Assembly (NCBI GenBank): GCA_030614005.1
Contig: JAUWKS010000008.1
Span: forward strand, 1 to 64,000
Origin: Candidatus Heimdallarchaeota archaeon
GTDB lineage: Archaea > Asgardarchaeota > Heimdallarchaeia > JABLTI01
Reading direction: 5' to 3'
DNA length: 64,000 bases
In this document: positions 9,793 to 18,779 of the stretch, in pieces
Layout: each line of letters starts with the position of its first letter
Position numbering within the stretch: position 1 is the first letter of the stretch
Position numbers and translations under genes: made by a program
Notes under the pieces: model-generated
Told to the model about the DNA's origin: nothing
The model's input: only the letters and a program-made list of their open reading frames with translations
Database searches by the model: none

Positions 9793-10182
9793 ATGGAGGT
9801 CTATCCGATAACTGCAAAAAAAGATTGGAAGCAAAAACAAGCTGATCTCAAAGAGCAGATAACAGATGCTATTGACGAACTTGCCAACCAAACTGAAAAA
9901 GCTCGTATCTCAGAGGAAATGCAAAAACACTTGCAATTAATGTCCAAGTTCCACAAATACTCCTACCATAATATTCTGTTAATTCTTTGTCAGCAACCGA
10001 ACGCTTCCCTTGTTGCCGGATGCACTCCTCAAAAAGTTGTCAGAATCAACAAATGGAAAAAGCTCAATTGATTATTCAGAAAAAGTAAGAAAGGTATTAC
10101 TATCTTAAAAACAAGGCCATACCTGAAGAAACGCCTAGAAAACCAAACAAGTGAAAAAGTCAAGCTATATCTAGTAAAATAG
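9793..10182 (+). pseudogene. ArdC-like antirestriction N-terminal domain relic with in-frame TGA
   Basis: LQLMSKFHKYSYHNILLILCQQPNASLVAG resembles the ArdC N-terminal domain; after the stop the same frame continues LFRKSKKGITILKTRPYLKK, matching the expected next ArdC segment (KKGEKGI.IL). Confidence 0.7.
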
Positions 10183-10320
10183 ATTAGATACCAGATTTAA
10201 TTTTGATAATTTAGCCAGTTTGTTTTTCTGCAGTTCTACTTTAATTTGCTCTAAAAATTTATTTGTGGTTTATCTTGCGAATTTCATAAAGGTATTTAAT
10301 ATAGCATTTTAAACAAGGAA

Positions 10321-10368
10321 TTAGGTCTTATTTTTTTAAGACCTCAATCATTCGTCGATAAATCGTCC
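10321..10368. repeat. Hairpin AGGTCTTA/TAAGACCT plus partial copy of TCGTCGATAAATCG
   Basis: Reverse complement aligns with 3268-3310, with the same order of palindrome and A-rich hairpin. Confidence 0.65.
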
Positions 10369-10542
10369 ATATGTGGTAGTGAAAAAAAGATTAATTAAAT
10401 ATTTTATAGATAAAATATATTCATTTTTAAATAATCATTCGTTTAAAAGTATTTGATTAAATATCTTTACCCTAGAATTATGATCAGGAAATTTCTTTAT
10501 GTGTGCGTATTGATACGTAAGTGGCTATTCTTTAAAAATGAA

Positions 10543-10605
10543 AAATCTTCGTCGATTTATCGACGATAATTAGTGATGTATAAAAAGTTAATTAAGTTTT
10601 TTAAA
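10543..10605. repeat. Right copy of inverted repeat (reverse complement of 3223-3285)
   Basis: About 61/63 identity by eye; contains palindrome TCGTCGATTTATCGACGA. Confidence 0.85.
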
Positions 10606-10763
10606 CATATAAAAAATATTTATATAAACTAACAATCTATTATTATAATAATAGACAGAATTAATAAACAGCATATATACATCTTCAGTTAAATTTTAAA
10701 TATAATAATATCTAGACATACAGCAAAGTAATGTAGACCTAAACAATCTGAGGATTTATTTAT

Positions 10764-11210
10764 TTGTCAAAAATAAGAAAACTGTTTGATAGTAGAAAAA
10801 AAGAGCAAGCTGTAGAGGATTCAGCAAGCAAGGCTCTAGCAAAAACACCTAAAGATGTTAATGAGATATTTTCTGAAGTTACATCTATGAGAGGGGTGTT
10901 AAGTTTAGATATTTTTGATTGGTCAGGGAATGTACTTTATTCTTATTATCGCTGGGGAAAGTCAGATAATATTTTAGAAGAACAAGATCTAATTGAACTT
11001 GTAAACTATATTACAAAACGACTCAAAAAAATAGGGCAAAAAAAATTACAACACTTAATTATCAAATCTGAAGATATGAATATCGTTGTAAACTCAACTG
11101 AAAAGATAATCACTGTCATCCATTGCGAAGGCAAAACTAAACTTCCTCTATTAACGATTCATACAAAGAGAGCAACTATCAAATTATCAAAATTAATTCT
11201 TGATAGATGA
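10764..11210 (+). CDS. Roadblock/LC7-like protein (putative GTPase partner)
   Basis: MRGVLSLDIFDWSGNVLYSYYRW pattern; TTG start; overlaps or is adjacent to a downstream GTPase gene. Confidence 0.55.
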   Translation: MSKIRKLFDSRKKEQAVEDSASKALAKTPKDVNEIFSEVTSMRGVLSLDIFDWSGNVLYSYYRWGKSDNILEEQDLIELVNYITKRLKKIGQKKLQHLIIKSEDMNIVVNSTEKIITVIHCEGKTKLPLLTIHTKRATIKLSKLILDR

Positions 11211-11943
11211 AATATCACATATTTTACTTCTTAACAAAAACAAAGAAGTTAAAAAGCTAATGTATCTAAATAGTGTTATGCCCAAGAGAAAGAGAAAAGC
11301 AACTAGAACGCTTACTCAACAAAACCTTCAGAAGGATCTTCCACTCGAAAAAGCTGATAAACCAATTGTTAAGGTTTCTATAGCAGGGGTCGGTGGCGTA
11401 GGCAAAACCACTTTATGCCAAAGAGCCATGGGAAGTATCTTAGATGACTATTTTTCAAATTATAAGATAACTATTGGAGTACAATTCTTTACTCATAGTG
11501 TTATTACTGATAATGGAGAAGTTGTTTTGAGTGTGTGGGATCTCGCAGGGCAAGATCAATTTCAGCAAATTGTCAATCGATTTCTAATTGGTAGCAGTGG
11601 AGTAATTTTAGCCTATGATAGTACTGATATTAACAGCTATTTCTCTTTACACCACAAATGGATACCCTTAATTGAGGAGTTTTGTGATCCAAATATACCA
11701 ATAATTTTAGTTTCAACTAAAAATGACTTAGAAGATGAGAAAGAAGTAGATCCTTCATTGGTTCGTAATTTTATATCTTCAAAAGAAGAGCACAATCAAA
11801 ATATCATAGGCTTTTTAGAAACCTCATCAAAGAGTAATGTGAATGTAAGAGAAACGTTTGATTTTTTGGTCAATACAATAGTGAAGGGAAAAATTGAAGA
11901 GCATCTTAAGAAGATTGGTAACAAAAAAAGAATGAAACGATAA
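11200..11943 (+). CDS. Ras/Rab-like small GTPase
   Basis: G1 GVGGVGKTTL, G3 WDLAGQDQF, G4 TKND, G5 TSSK; actual start could be ATG 11260 or 11278. Confidence 0.88.
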   Translation: MIDEISHILLLNKNKEVKKLMYLNSVMPKRKRKATRTLTQQNLQKDLPLEKADKPIVKVSIAGVGGVGKTTLCQRAMGSILDDYFSNYKITIGVQFFTHSVITDNGEVVLSVWDLAGQDQFQQIVNRFLIGSSGVILAYDSTDINSYFSLHHKWIPLIEEFCDPNIPIILVSTKNDLEDEKEVDPSLVRNFISSKEEHNQNIIGFLETSSKSNVNVRETFDFLVNTIVKGKIEEHLKKIGNKKRMKR

Positions 11944-11944
11944 A

Positions 11945-13669
11945 TTAATCAACGCAAGTTTCTTGGGCTTTTTTGATAATTGAAGAAAAGACCTTATAAA
12001 TTTCTAAGAATGGATTTGTATATTCAAAACCTAATTTGTAATCAGAAGGGTCAACAAATAATTCTAATACGATGTCTATTAGTTGTGAAGGATCTCTTTC
12101 TGTTATCAGAAAATTAAAATTAAAACCGATCTTAATTTTCTCATCTGCAGGTATCTTATCATTTTGATAATTAGAAATTACTTCTTTTATTACGTAAAGA
12201 TTATTGTAATGGAAAATTTTTGGATCGAGATACTTGTATTTTTTAGAAATTAGTTCAGTAATTTTTTCAGTAAATTTCTTCAAATTTTTCCGGCAAATTA
12301 GTGAGCTAATGTAATGCCGTTCTAGTACAGCAAAGGGAGTATTATCCTGTAAAACTTCTTTCATTTTTGTATAAACGCTTTTTTCTGTTGCATCTGATCT
12401 ATTTATTTCTTCAAATTTAGCTATCAAATAGCTCTCATTTAATTCAGTAATTACTTTACTTTCACTGAAAAAGGTTAAATTCTTATTTAGTATTCTTAAT
12501 GTGTTATTAAACAAAATATTTTCTGAAATAGTTCTAGCATAATTGAAGGAATAGAAATCATAATTATCAAAAAAAGAGATGGTGTAGGATAATGGTGTAA
12601 TATATTCAACAATATCTTCATCTTCTAGTTTGACAGTAGATATTTCTTTTAGCGTATCTATATGAAGATCTTCTCGAGTATAAATTGGTAGCTTCTTTGT
12701 ATTAAGGATGAATTCTTTAATTTCATTTGTCGTCTTTCGATAAGCCCAAGCAGTCATTGGTTCTACTGATTTCTTCTCAGTATCTTTATTGCTATCAATA
12801 AATTTTCGATAATAATTTGCTATATGATAATTCATTTGGGAAGCAATAGGTAAAATAATAGTAAGAAGGCCTTGTTCTAAGCCATCTATTGCTAAAACAG
12901 TTAGAAAATCCTCTGCCTCTTCGAGTGAATCTACAGTAGCAAATTCATTACAATAATTTAAAATTAATTTAATTTGTTCTTCAATTATTGCAAAAAAAGA
13001 ATCTTTATCTTCCGCTAAATATAAGTTTTGGAGCATGGTTGAACAGTAACTATTTTCAATTCCATTTATAACATAGTTTTTTGGTAAGTTTACCACAAGA
13101 GAACTCTCATATAATCCAATATTTTTGGGTTTAGTTCCAACAATTGATGCAGTACTTTTCTTAGTAGCCCAACAATCTACTCGAGTAATTCTGTGTTTAG
13201 TAAAAGCAGATATTGCTAAGCAGGTAGGTTCTACTTCGGTTTTTTCACCTAGAAAGACTATTTGCTGACCAATAATCACTCCATAAATTACTTTAGCCAA
13301 TTGTGAACCTAATTTTTTATGCAGATAAATAAAAGCGTTATATTGTCTTGTATCGTGAAATTGTGCTTTGTCTAATAAATTTGTTTGATGTAGTTCTGCA
13401 ACAGTTACTGGACAGCTTACCTTTTGTCGTAATGCTAAATTTTCATCAAAATAGAGCATAAAAGCTATTTGCTCATCCAAACATTGGTGGATAACAACTA
13501 CCCTGAAAATCCCACCAATAGCACTATTTTTTTCAGATTTTTTAATGGGGACCTCTATGGAATTACCACATCTCTCACAATGAATGTGATGAATGTAACT
13601 TATTCCATTTTCACTTTTAGCATGAATCCCATTAATTTTCATTAGAAAATAACCCTCGAACATGTGCAA
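11945..13669 (-). CDS. Conserved-looking protein of unknown function with N-terminal Cys/His cluster
   Basis: 574-aa ORF; HIHCERCGNSIEV; possible start at the internal Met (MKINGIHAKSEN). Confidence 0.5.
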   Translation of the reverse strand: MHMFEGYFLMKINGIHAKSENGISYIHHIHCERCGNSIEVPIKKSEKNSAIGGIFRVVVIHQCLDEQIAFMLYFDENLALRQKVSCPVTVAELHQTNLLDKAQFHDTRQYNAFIYLHKKLGSQLAKVIYGVIIGQQIVFLGEKTEVEPTCLAISAFTKHRITRVDCWATKKSTASIVGTKPKNIGLYESSLVVNLPKNYVINGIENSYCSTMLQNLYLAEDKDSFFAIIEEQIKLILNYCNEFATVDSLEEAEDFLTVLAIDGLEQGLLTIILPIASQMNYHIANYYRKFIDSNKDTEKKSVEPMTAWAYRKTTNEIKEFILNTKKLPIYTREDLHIDTLKEISTVKLEDEDIVEYITPLSYTISFFDNYDFYSFNYARTISENILFNNTLRILNKNLTFFSESKVITELNESYLIAKFEEINRSDATEKSVYTKMKEVLQDNTPFAVLERHYISSLICRKNLKKFTEKITELISKKYKYLDPKIFHYNNLYVIKEVISNYQNDKIPADEKIKIGFNFNFLITERDPSQLIDIVLELFVDPSDYKLGFEYTNPFLEIYKVFSSIIKKAQETCVD

Positions 13670-13737
13670 TAATGTGTTTGAATACTAAAAAGTATAGAAA
13701 TAGCTATTTTATACCCTTTGTTAACATCATTTAGTAA

Positions 13738-14604
13738 TTATTCAGATAAATTTTCCGTTATTATTTTCCATATTTCTTTTATCTCTTCAGCAACGTTATT
13801 TTTAGGCATCTCTAAAATACTTTTATGGGCAATAATACTTTCAGGAACAATTGTGTTATAGGGTATTTTTCCTGTAAGAAGAATGTCCTTTTCATTACAG
13901 AATTTCTCTATACTTTGAGTTATTCTTTCATTCAAATCGCTTTTATTTATACATACAAGTGCTTTCACACCAAAATGAATTGTAACATCTAAAACTCGTT
14001 TTAAGTCATGAATACCACTTAACGTTGGTTCAACAACAATGAGTGCTAAATCTACACCAGTAATTGAAGCGATAACCGGGCAACCAATACCGGGAGATCC
14101 ATCAACGATAACGTATGGTAGATTTTTTTCTTCGGCGATTTTACGTGCTTCTTTTCTTACTGTATCAACTATTCGACCTGAAGAACCCTCGCCAATTTCC
14201 ATATTTGCATGAACAAAAGGACCGAAACGTGTATTTGATGTTAATATTCTCGCTGATAGGAATGCTTTAAGAGTTAATGCTTTTTCAGGGCAAACACGTA
14301 CACAAAGGCCACATCCTTCACACCGATACCTTTCATAGGTATCTGCAGTTATAGCATCAAATTGACAATGTTCTCCGCACAAATTGCATTTTTTGCATAA
14401 GTCTTCATTGCGAATAACTTTATTAGAAATATTCAAATCGGTTGAAGAAATAATATCAGGATGTAGTATTAGATGCAAATCCGGCGCATCCACATCTGCA
14501 TCAGCCATTACAGCATTACCTTGTGCTAGATAAGCTATTCCTGCTGCAACTATTGTTTTTCCGGTGCCTCCTTTCCCACTTATTATCGTGATTTGTTTAA
14601 CCAT
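13738..14604 (-). CDS. MinD-superfamily P-loop ATPase with inserted 2x[4Fe-4S] ferredoxin domain
   Basis: GKGGTGKT; CKKCNLCGEHCQFDAI...CEGCGLCVRVCPEKAL. Confidence 0.9.
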   Translation of the reverse strand: MVKQITIISGKGGTGKTIVAAGIAYLAQGNAVMADADVDAPDLHLILHPDIISSTDLNISNKVIRNEDLCKKCNLCGEHCQFDAITADTYERYRCEGCGLCVRVCPEKALTLKAFLSARILTSNTRFGPFVHANMEIGEGSSGRIVDTVRKEARKIAEEKNLPYVIVDGSPGIGCPVIASITGVDLALIVVEPTLSGIHDLKRVLDVTIHFGVKALVCINKSDLNERITQSIEKFCNEKDILLTGKIPYNTIVPESIIAHKSILEMPKNNVAEEIKEIWKIITENLSE

Positions 14605-15445
14605 GAGATTTGACTCTCCGCTCTATTTCAGCAAATAGTTTTTGGAATTGTTTTTTCCATTCAGGTTTTAACTCCACTAAAGATATTCCTTCTGAATATG
14701 CTTTTGCAATTTCTTTATCAAAAAGAATTTTCATCAAAATTGGGATACCTTCCTTTTTACAGAACTCTTCTACAGAAAGATCTCCACCCAATCCATCACG
14801 GTTAATAATTACTCCAAATGGTATTCCTAAGCTTCTAACTACCTCTACTGCAATTGTTAGATCATATAAACCAAATGGCGTTGGTTCAGTAACCAATATG
14901 CAATAATCTGTATCACTTATCGTTTCGATAACTGGACAAGAATTTCCAGGTGGAGCATCTAATATCGCAATCGAGTTTTCTTTTATTTTTGATTTTACGG
15001 CTTGAATAACAGGTATTCCTCTAGGTATCCCGATATTTAACAATCCATTAACAAATTCAATAGAATTATGCGCTTTTCCTATAGAAATTTCCCCTACAGT
15101 AAATCTTTGTTCTGAGATTGCATCCTCAGGACAAACAAATTCACATGCCTTACAACTCATACACAATTCTTTGAAAAAGATGATAGTATTTTGTAGAGCT
15201 ACTAACGAATTAAATTCACAAGCTTCAGCACAGAGCCCACACTTTGTACATTTTTCATCATCTATTAAGGGGTTATAAACAGTAATATCTTCTGTTGTTT
15301 CTATTTTTGGTTTAAGGAAAATATGCGCGTTAGGTTCTTCCACATCACAATCGAGAAATTGACATTCTTGAAGTGAGAGCGCGAGATTGATTGCTACTGT
15401 GGTCTTTCCAGTACCACCTTTGCCACTTGCTATACTAATTTTCAT
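14597..15445 (-). CDS. MinD-superfamily P-loop ATPase with inserted 2x[4Fe-4S] ferredoxin domain
   Basis: GKGGTGKTTVAINLALSL; CTKCGLCAEACEF...CMSCKACEFVCPEDAI. Confidence 0.9.
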   Translation of the reverse strand: MKISIASGKGGTGKTTVAINLALSLQECQFLDCDVEEPNAHIFLKPKIETTEDITVYNPLIDDEKCTKCGLCAEACEFNSLVALQNTIIFFKELCMSCKACEFVCPEDAISEQRFTVGEISIGKAHNSIEFVNGLLNIGIPRGIPVIQAVKSKIKENSIAILDAPPGNSCPVIETISDTDYCILVTEPTPFGLYDLTIAVEVVRSLGIPFGVIINRDGLGGDLSVEEFCKKEGIPILMKILFDKEIAKAYSEGISLVELKPEWKKQFQKLFAEIERRVKSHG

Positions 15446-15506
15446 ATTTTTTGCCTGCTACTTTTGAATTTTTAACTAAAGAAAATAAAGAAAAAAAAGT
15501 TATAAT

Positions 15507-15872
15507 CTAGTGTTTACGTTTGCTTTCAGCACAACCATCTGTTTCAGAGGCTTGTGTGAGTTCCCCTTTATTATAGGATTCTAAAGCATCCTTTACAATA
15601 GTACTTTGGGTAACGAACACTCCTATTCCAAGTTCATCAAATAAATTGATAGCTTTTCTTCCAAGCCCTCTACAAATTAGAACATTGATTTTGCTATTTT
15701 GTAAAGTAACAGGTGCAGAGTGTTTTCCTCCAAAATGTTCGCCAATATTTTCAAGAACAGAAGCACTATTGGTTTCTGTATCAACAACCGTATAAAGTGG
15801 TGCACGACCAAAATGGTCTGCAATAGTTGCTTCTAATTCTTTATTATTCATTACTGGAAATGCTATTTTCAT
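15507..15872 (-). CDS. NifX/NifB-like dinitrogenase iron-molybdenum cofactor biosynthesis domain protein
   Basis: MKIAFPV...ADHFGRAPLYTVVD...VLICRGLGRKAINLFDELGI. Confidence 0.85.
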   Translation of the reverse strand: MKIAFPVMNNKELEATIADHFGRAPLYTVVDTETNSASVLENIGEHFGGKHSAPVTLQNSKINVLICRGLGRKAINLFDELGIGVFVTQSTIVKDALESYNKGELTQASETDGCAESKRKH

Positions 15873-15895
15873 GATTAATCAAAACCGTTTTTTTG

Positions 15896-16288
15896 TTAAT
15901 TTCGTCCTCGTCCTATTCCTCGACCGCCACCCATTCCGGGTCGTCCACTATTAGATGGTCCATCTGCTTGAGGTAACTCTTTATTTTTTAGCTTAGCTAA
16001 TGCATCACTTATTGTACCTCTAAATATGAAGAGTTCGATATTTGCTGCTTTAAGAGTCATAAATGCATTTGGTCCAAATTGATTAGAAATAACTGCATCT
16101 GCCTTATGATTAACGATGGCTTGGGCAGCCATAGTTCCTGCTCCGTGTCCCTCGTATTGAGCTTTATTTTCGAATGCTTCAAATGACATATCGTTTAATT
16201 CAACGATAATAAAATGATTACATCGTCCAAATCTTGAATCTATAGATCCTTCTAGATTATTACTTGTTGCGGGTATTGCTACTCTCAT
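15896..16288 (-). CDS. NifX/NifB-like dinitrogenase iron-molybdenum cofactor biosynthesis domain protein
   Basis: MRVAIPA...SRFGRCNHFIIVE...AVISNQFGPNAFMTLKAANIELF. Confidence 0.85.
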   Translation of the reverse strand: MRVAIPATSNNLEGSIDSRFGRCNHFIIVELNDMSFEAFENKAQYEGHGAGTMAAQAIVNHKADAVISNQFGPNAFMTLKAANIELFIFRGTISDALAKLKNKELPQADGPSNSGRPGMGGGRGIGRGRN

Positions 16289-16369
16289 TCATATCACCTT
16301 ATAATAAATAGTAAATTACAATATTAATTAGTATGTTAGATAGAAATTGTGCTTTTATTAATTTTAATA

Positions 16370-16735
16370 TTATCTTAAGCGTTTAAGTTTTTGTTTCAAA
16401 TCTTTTAAATCATTTTCCAAATCATCTATTCGGTCAACTAGTCTATTTTTTTCTTGTTCAGGATTTTCTTCAGCAAAAGTTTGGTATGTTTGTTGCCAAT
16501 ATTTTGCGCTCGGAGTTCCTTCAGAAAAATCTTCAAGAAAATTACTCATTTGACCAGTTTTTTGCAAATATGCTGCACAAGGTCCCATGCCTCTTCCAGG
16601 ACCCATTCCTCGTCCTCCACGTGCAAAGCCGGGGGAATTTCCATATCTAATCCATCCAGGCGTACCAGTTAATTCATACATTCTTCGGTTCCGTCCTGTC
16701 TGATTGTTTCCTCTACGATAACCCATGATGTTCAC
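16370..16735 (-). CDS. DUF5320-like protein
   Basis: Gly/Arg-rich N-terminus with GFARGGRGMGPGRGMGPC and a C-terminal coiled coil; typical neighbour of NifX/MinD genes. Confidence 0.6.
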   Translation of the reverse strand: MNIMGYRRGNNQTGRNRRMYELTGTPGWIRYGNSPGFARGGRGMGPGRGMGPCAAYLQKTGQMSNFLEDFSEGTPSAKYWQQTYQTFAEENPEQEKNRLVDRIDDLENDLKDLKQKLKRLR

Positions 16736-16870
16736 ATAGCATTATTTTTGTATAATAATACATAAATACCTTTAACTATTTAAGAGTTTTTGTGCATATG
16801 AACAAAAAGAATTAAAAATTCTAAAGAGTTAATTAAATAAGTATAAGGACGAAATAGTAGTTGTGATTAA

Positions 16871-17215
16871 ATGAGAAACTATCGCTGTCGAAGAGGTCAA
16901 AGAAGGGGTCCAAATGCCTCTGAAGATTTTATGCAACCAATGCGAGGGAGACCTCTAAAAGAAATATTAATTGAAGACTACCCAAAAGTAGAGAAAGTAG
17001 TACCAAGTCCCCTAATATCTGATGAGACAATTCTTTTGTCCATCGCAGAATATGAAGCTCTACGTTTAGTGGATCTTGATGGTTTAAATCAAGATCAAAC
17101 AGGTGTTTTAATGAACATTTCTAGAGGAACAATCTGGCGTTTATTAGATTCAGGCAGAAGAAAATTAATTCAAGTAATTGCTGAAGGTAAGAGTCTAGAA
17201 ATTGAGAAACAATAA
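16871..17215 (+). CDS. DUF134 family HTH protein
   Basis: LSIAEYEALRLVDLDGLNQDQTGVLMNISRGTIWRLLDSGRRKL. Confidence 0.88.
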   Translation: MRNYRCRRGQRRGPNASEDFMQPMRGRPLKEILIEDYPKVEKVVPSPLISDETILLSIAEYEALRLVDLDGLNQDQTGVLMNISRGTIWRLLDSGRRKLIQVIAEGKSLEIEKQ

Positions 17216-17294
17216 TACTGTAAAGAACAAGTATTCTTATAAAGAAATTCTCCATCCAAATATTATTTACCAATTTAGGTAAGTTAAAAAACAA

Positions 17295-18134
17295 ATGAAG
17301 TATCTGTCAAATACTAAACTTTACCTATTACTTGTCAATTTGGGGATTTTAATGACACCTAGGAAGAATGAGCAAAATAGCAATGAGAGTTTGAAAGAGA
17401 ATATTAGAAATCTAATTGGTAATAAAGATGAAATAAATTTAGAGTGGTTAAAAACAGTCACTCAAGCGTCAGCAGCTGAAATATCAAAGCTTATTATACA
17501 AGAATTTGGATTAGTAGTGTTAGATGGAATGATTTATTCTAAGGAAAAAGCTGAAAGAAAATTAAAGCAGATGCAAGAATCAGCTCAGACTGTTGTCGAC
17601 AGAGAATCTTTTCGCACAGGCCGTGTAAATATTGATATGATGCAATTACGTGAAAAACTGTGGACTGCTAGGTTTCCAGAAAAAGTTTTAGGACAAAATA
17701 GACATCAATTCTGCCCCATTTGGGCTTTTTTGGAAGGACAAAGTAGCAGTATTGTTCTTAGGTATGATTGGATATCTCGATTAGATAAAGCAGTTAAAGA
17801 TGGGCTCTATTCCAAAATTAAAAATTATGATTTAAAAGAACTCATTAATGAAATGGGTGAGAATTTTAAAGGAAAAGCTAGGGTTGTTTTCGCAAAAACT
17901 CATCCAAGAGACACTACATTATTTAAAAACAAGTCCATGTGGGTTCTCTTTTTAGTGGCGGAAGCTGAAGGAGGAATTAGACTAGAAGGATTAGATATGA
18001 TTAATATCCTCACTCTTTCCACCAAATTTAAATCTCGGGAAATTGCCTTTAAATGTCTAAATGAATATATCGAATTTATTAATTTCATTGTAAATGATCC
18101 TTCAATATTCGAAGAAATAATAATTGCAAAATAA
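17295..18134 (+). CDS. Hypothetical protein, possible N-terminal winged helix; start likely ATG 17352
   Basis: Long ORF; ...EINLEWLKTVTQASAAEISKLIIQEFGLVVLDGMIYSKE. Confidence 0.5.
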   Translation: MKYLSNTKLYLLLVNLGILMTPRKNEQNSNESLKENIRNLIGNKDEINLEWLKTVTQASAAEISKLIIQEFGLVVLDGMIYSKEKAERKLKQMQESAQTVVDRESFRTGRVNIDMMQLREKLWTARFPEKVLGQNRHQFCPIWAFLEGQSSSIVLRYDWISRLDKAVKDGLYSKIKNYDLKELINEMGENFKGKARVVFAKTHPRDTTLFKNKSMWVLFLVAEAEGGIRLEGLDMINILTLSTKFKSREIAFKCLNEYIEFINFIVNDPSIFEEIIIAK

Positions 18135-18173
18135 CTCTCTCTAATATATATTGGATGAAAAATAACAAATAGC

Positions 18174-18686
18174 TTATTCTTCTACAAAATTCTTTAGCAA
18201 TGTATTAAAAAACAAACGCAATTCAATTGGTGTGTGTTTTTTTTCGCGCATACAATAAATAGCAATGTTATTACAAAGATAACACTTACGCTTAGTTCCT
18301 CTCTCAATATGTTGATCAGAATGAGGACCCAATACATCAATATCTAATAATCGACCTATAATATAGCTTTCTTCAAACTTGATTGATAATTTTTTTATTT
18401 TTGCAGGATCTTCTTTTGCTAAGAAAAATGCTTCAGGTCCTAGAATGGTTTCATTTTGCTCTAAAAGAGAGAGCTCTTGGTGGTTATTTTTCATATAACT
18501 ACAAAAACCAAATCTACTTTTCTGAAATGCTTTTTTTATTTCAATAGAGTTCTTAGGCCAAGAAGGGATATTAAATTTGAAGCTAATAATGGTGGACTCA
18601 TATTCACGTTTGAGATTATGTTGCTTAATCCAACGAACCTCTTTAGCTTGAAGAATCTGTTTTTGAATAGCTTCAATTTCAGTCAA
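18174..18686 (-). CDS. citX: CitX-like apo-citrate lyase phosphoribosyl-dephospho-CoA transferase
   Basis: GRLLDIDVLGPHSDQHIERGTKRKCYLCNNIAIYC...H motif; immediately downstream of citF on the same strand. Confidence 0.75.
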   Translation of the reverse strand: MTEIEAIQKQILQAKEVRWIKQHNLKREYESTIISFKFNIPSWPKNSIEIKKAFQKSRFGFCSYMKNNHQELSLLEQNETILGPEAFFLAKEDPAKIKKLSIKFEESYIIGRLLDIDVLGPHSDQHIERGTKRKCYLCNNIAIYCMREKKHTPIELRLFFNTLLKNFVEE

Positions 18687-18753
18687 AGAAATTACTCCTT
18701 ATAACACTAAACAAAACAAGTCTTTAGAAATTTATCTGAGAAAATAAAAGGAA

Positions 18754-18771
18754 AAAATCCTTCTGGATTTT
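18754..18771 (-). terminator. Hairpin 3' of citF
   Basis: AAAATCC-TTCT-GGATTTT followed on the minus strand by a T-run. Confidence 0.5.
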
Positions 18772-18779
18772 CTCTCTAT

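Noticed and set aside
10640-10760. AT-rich tract before the roadblock-like gene considered as a replication origin
   Set aside because: No Orc1/Cdc6 gene or recognisable ORB motif nearby; AT richness alone is insufficient here.
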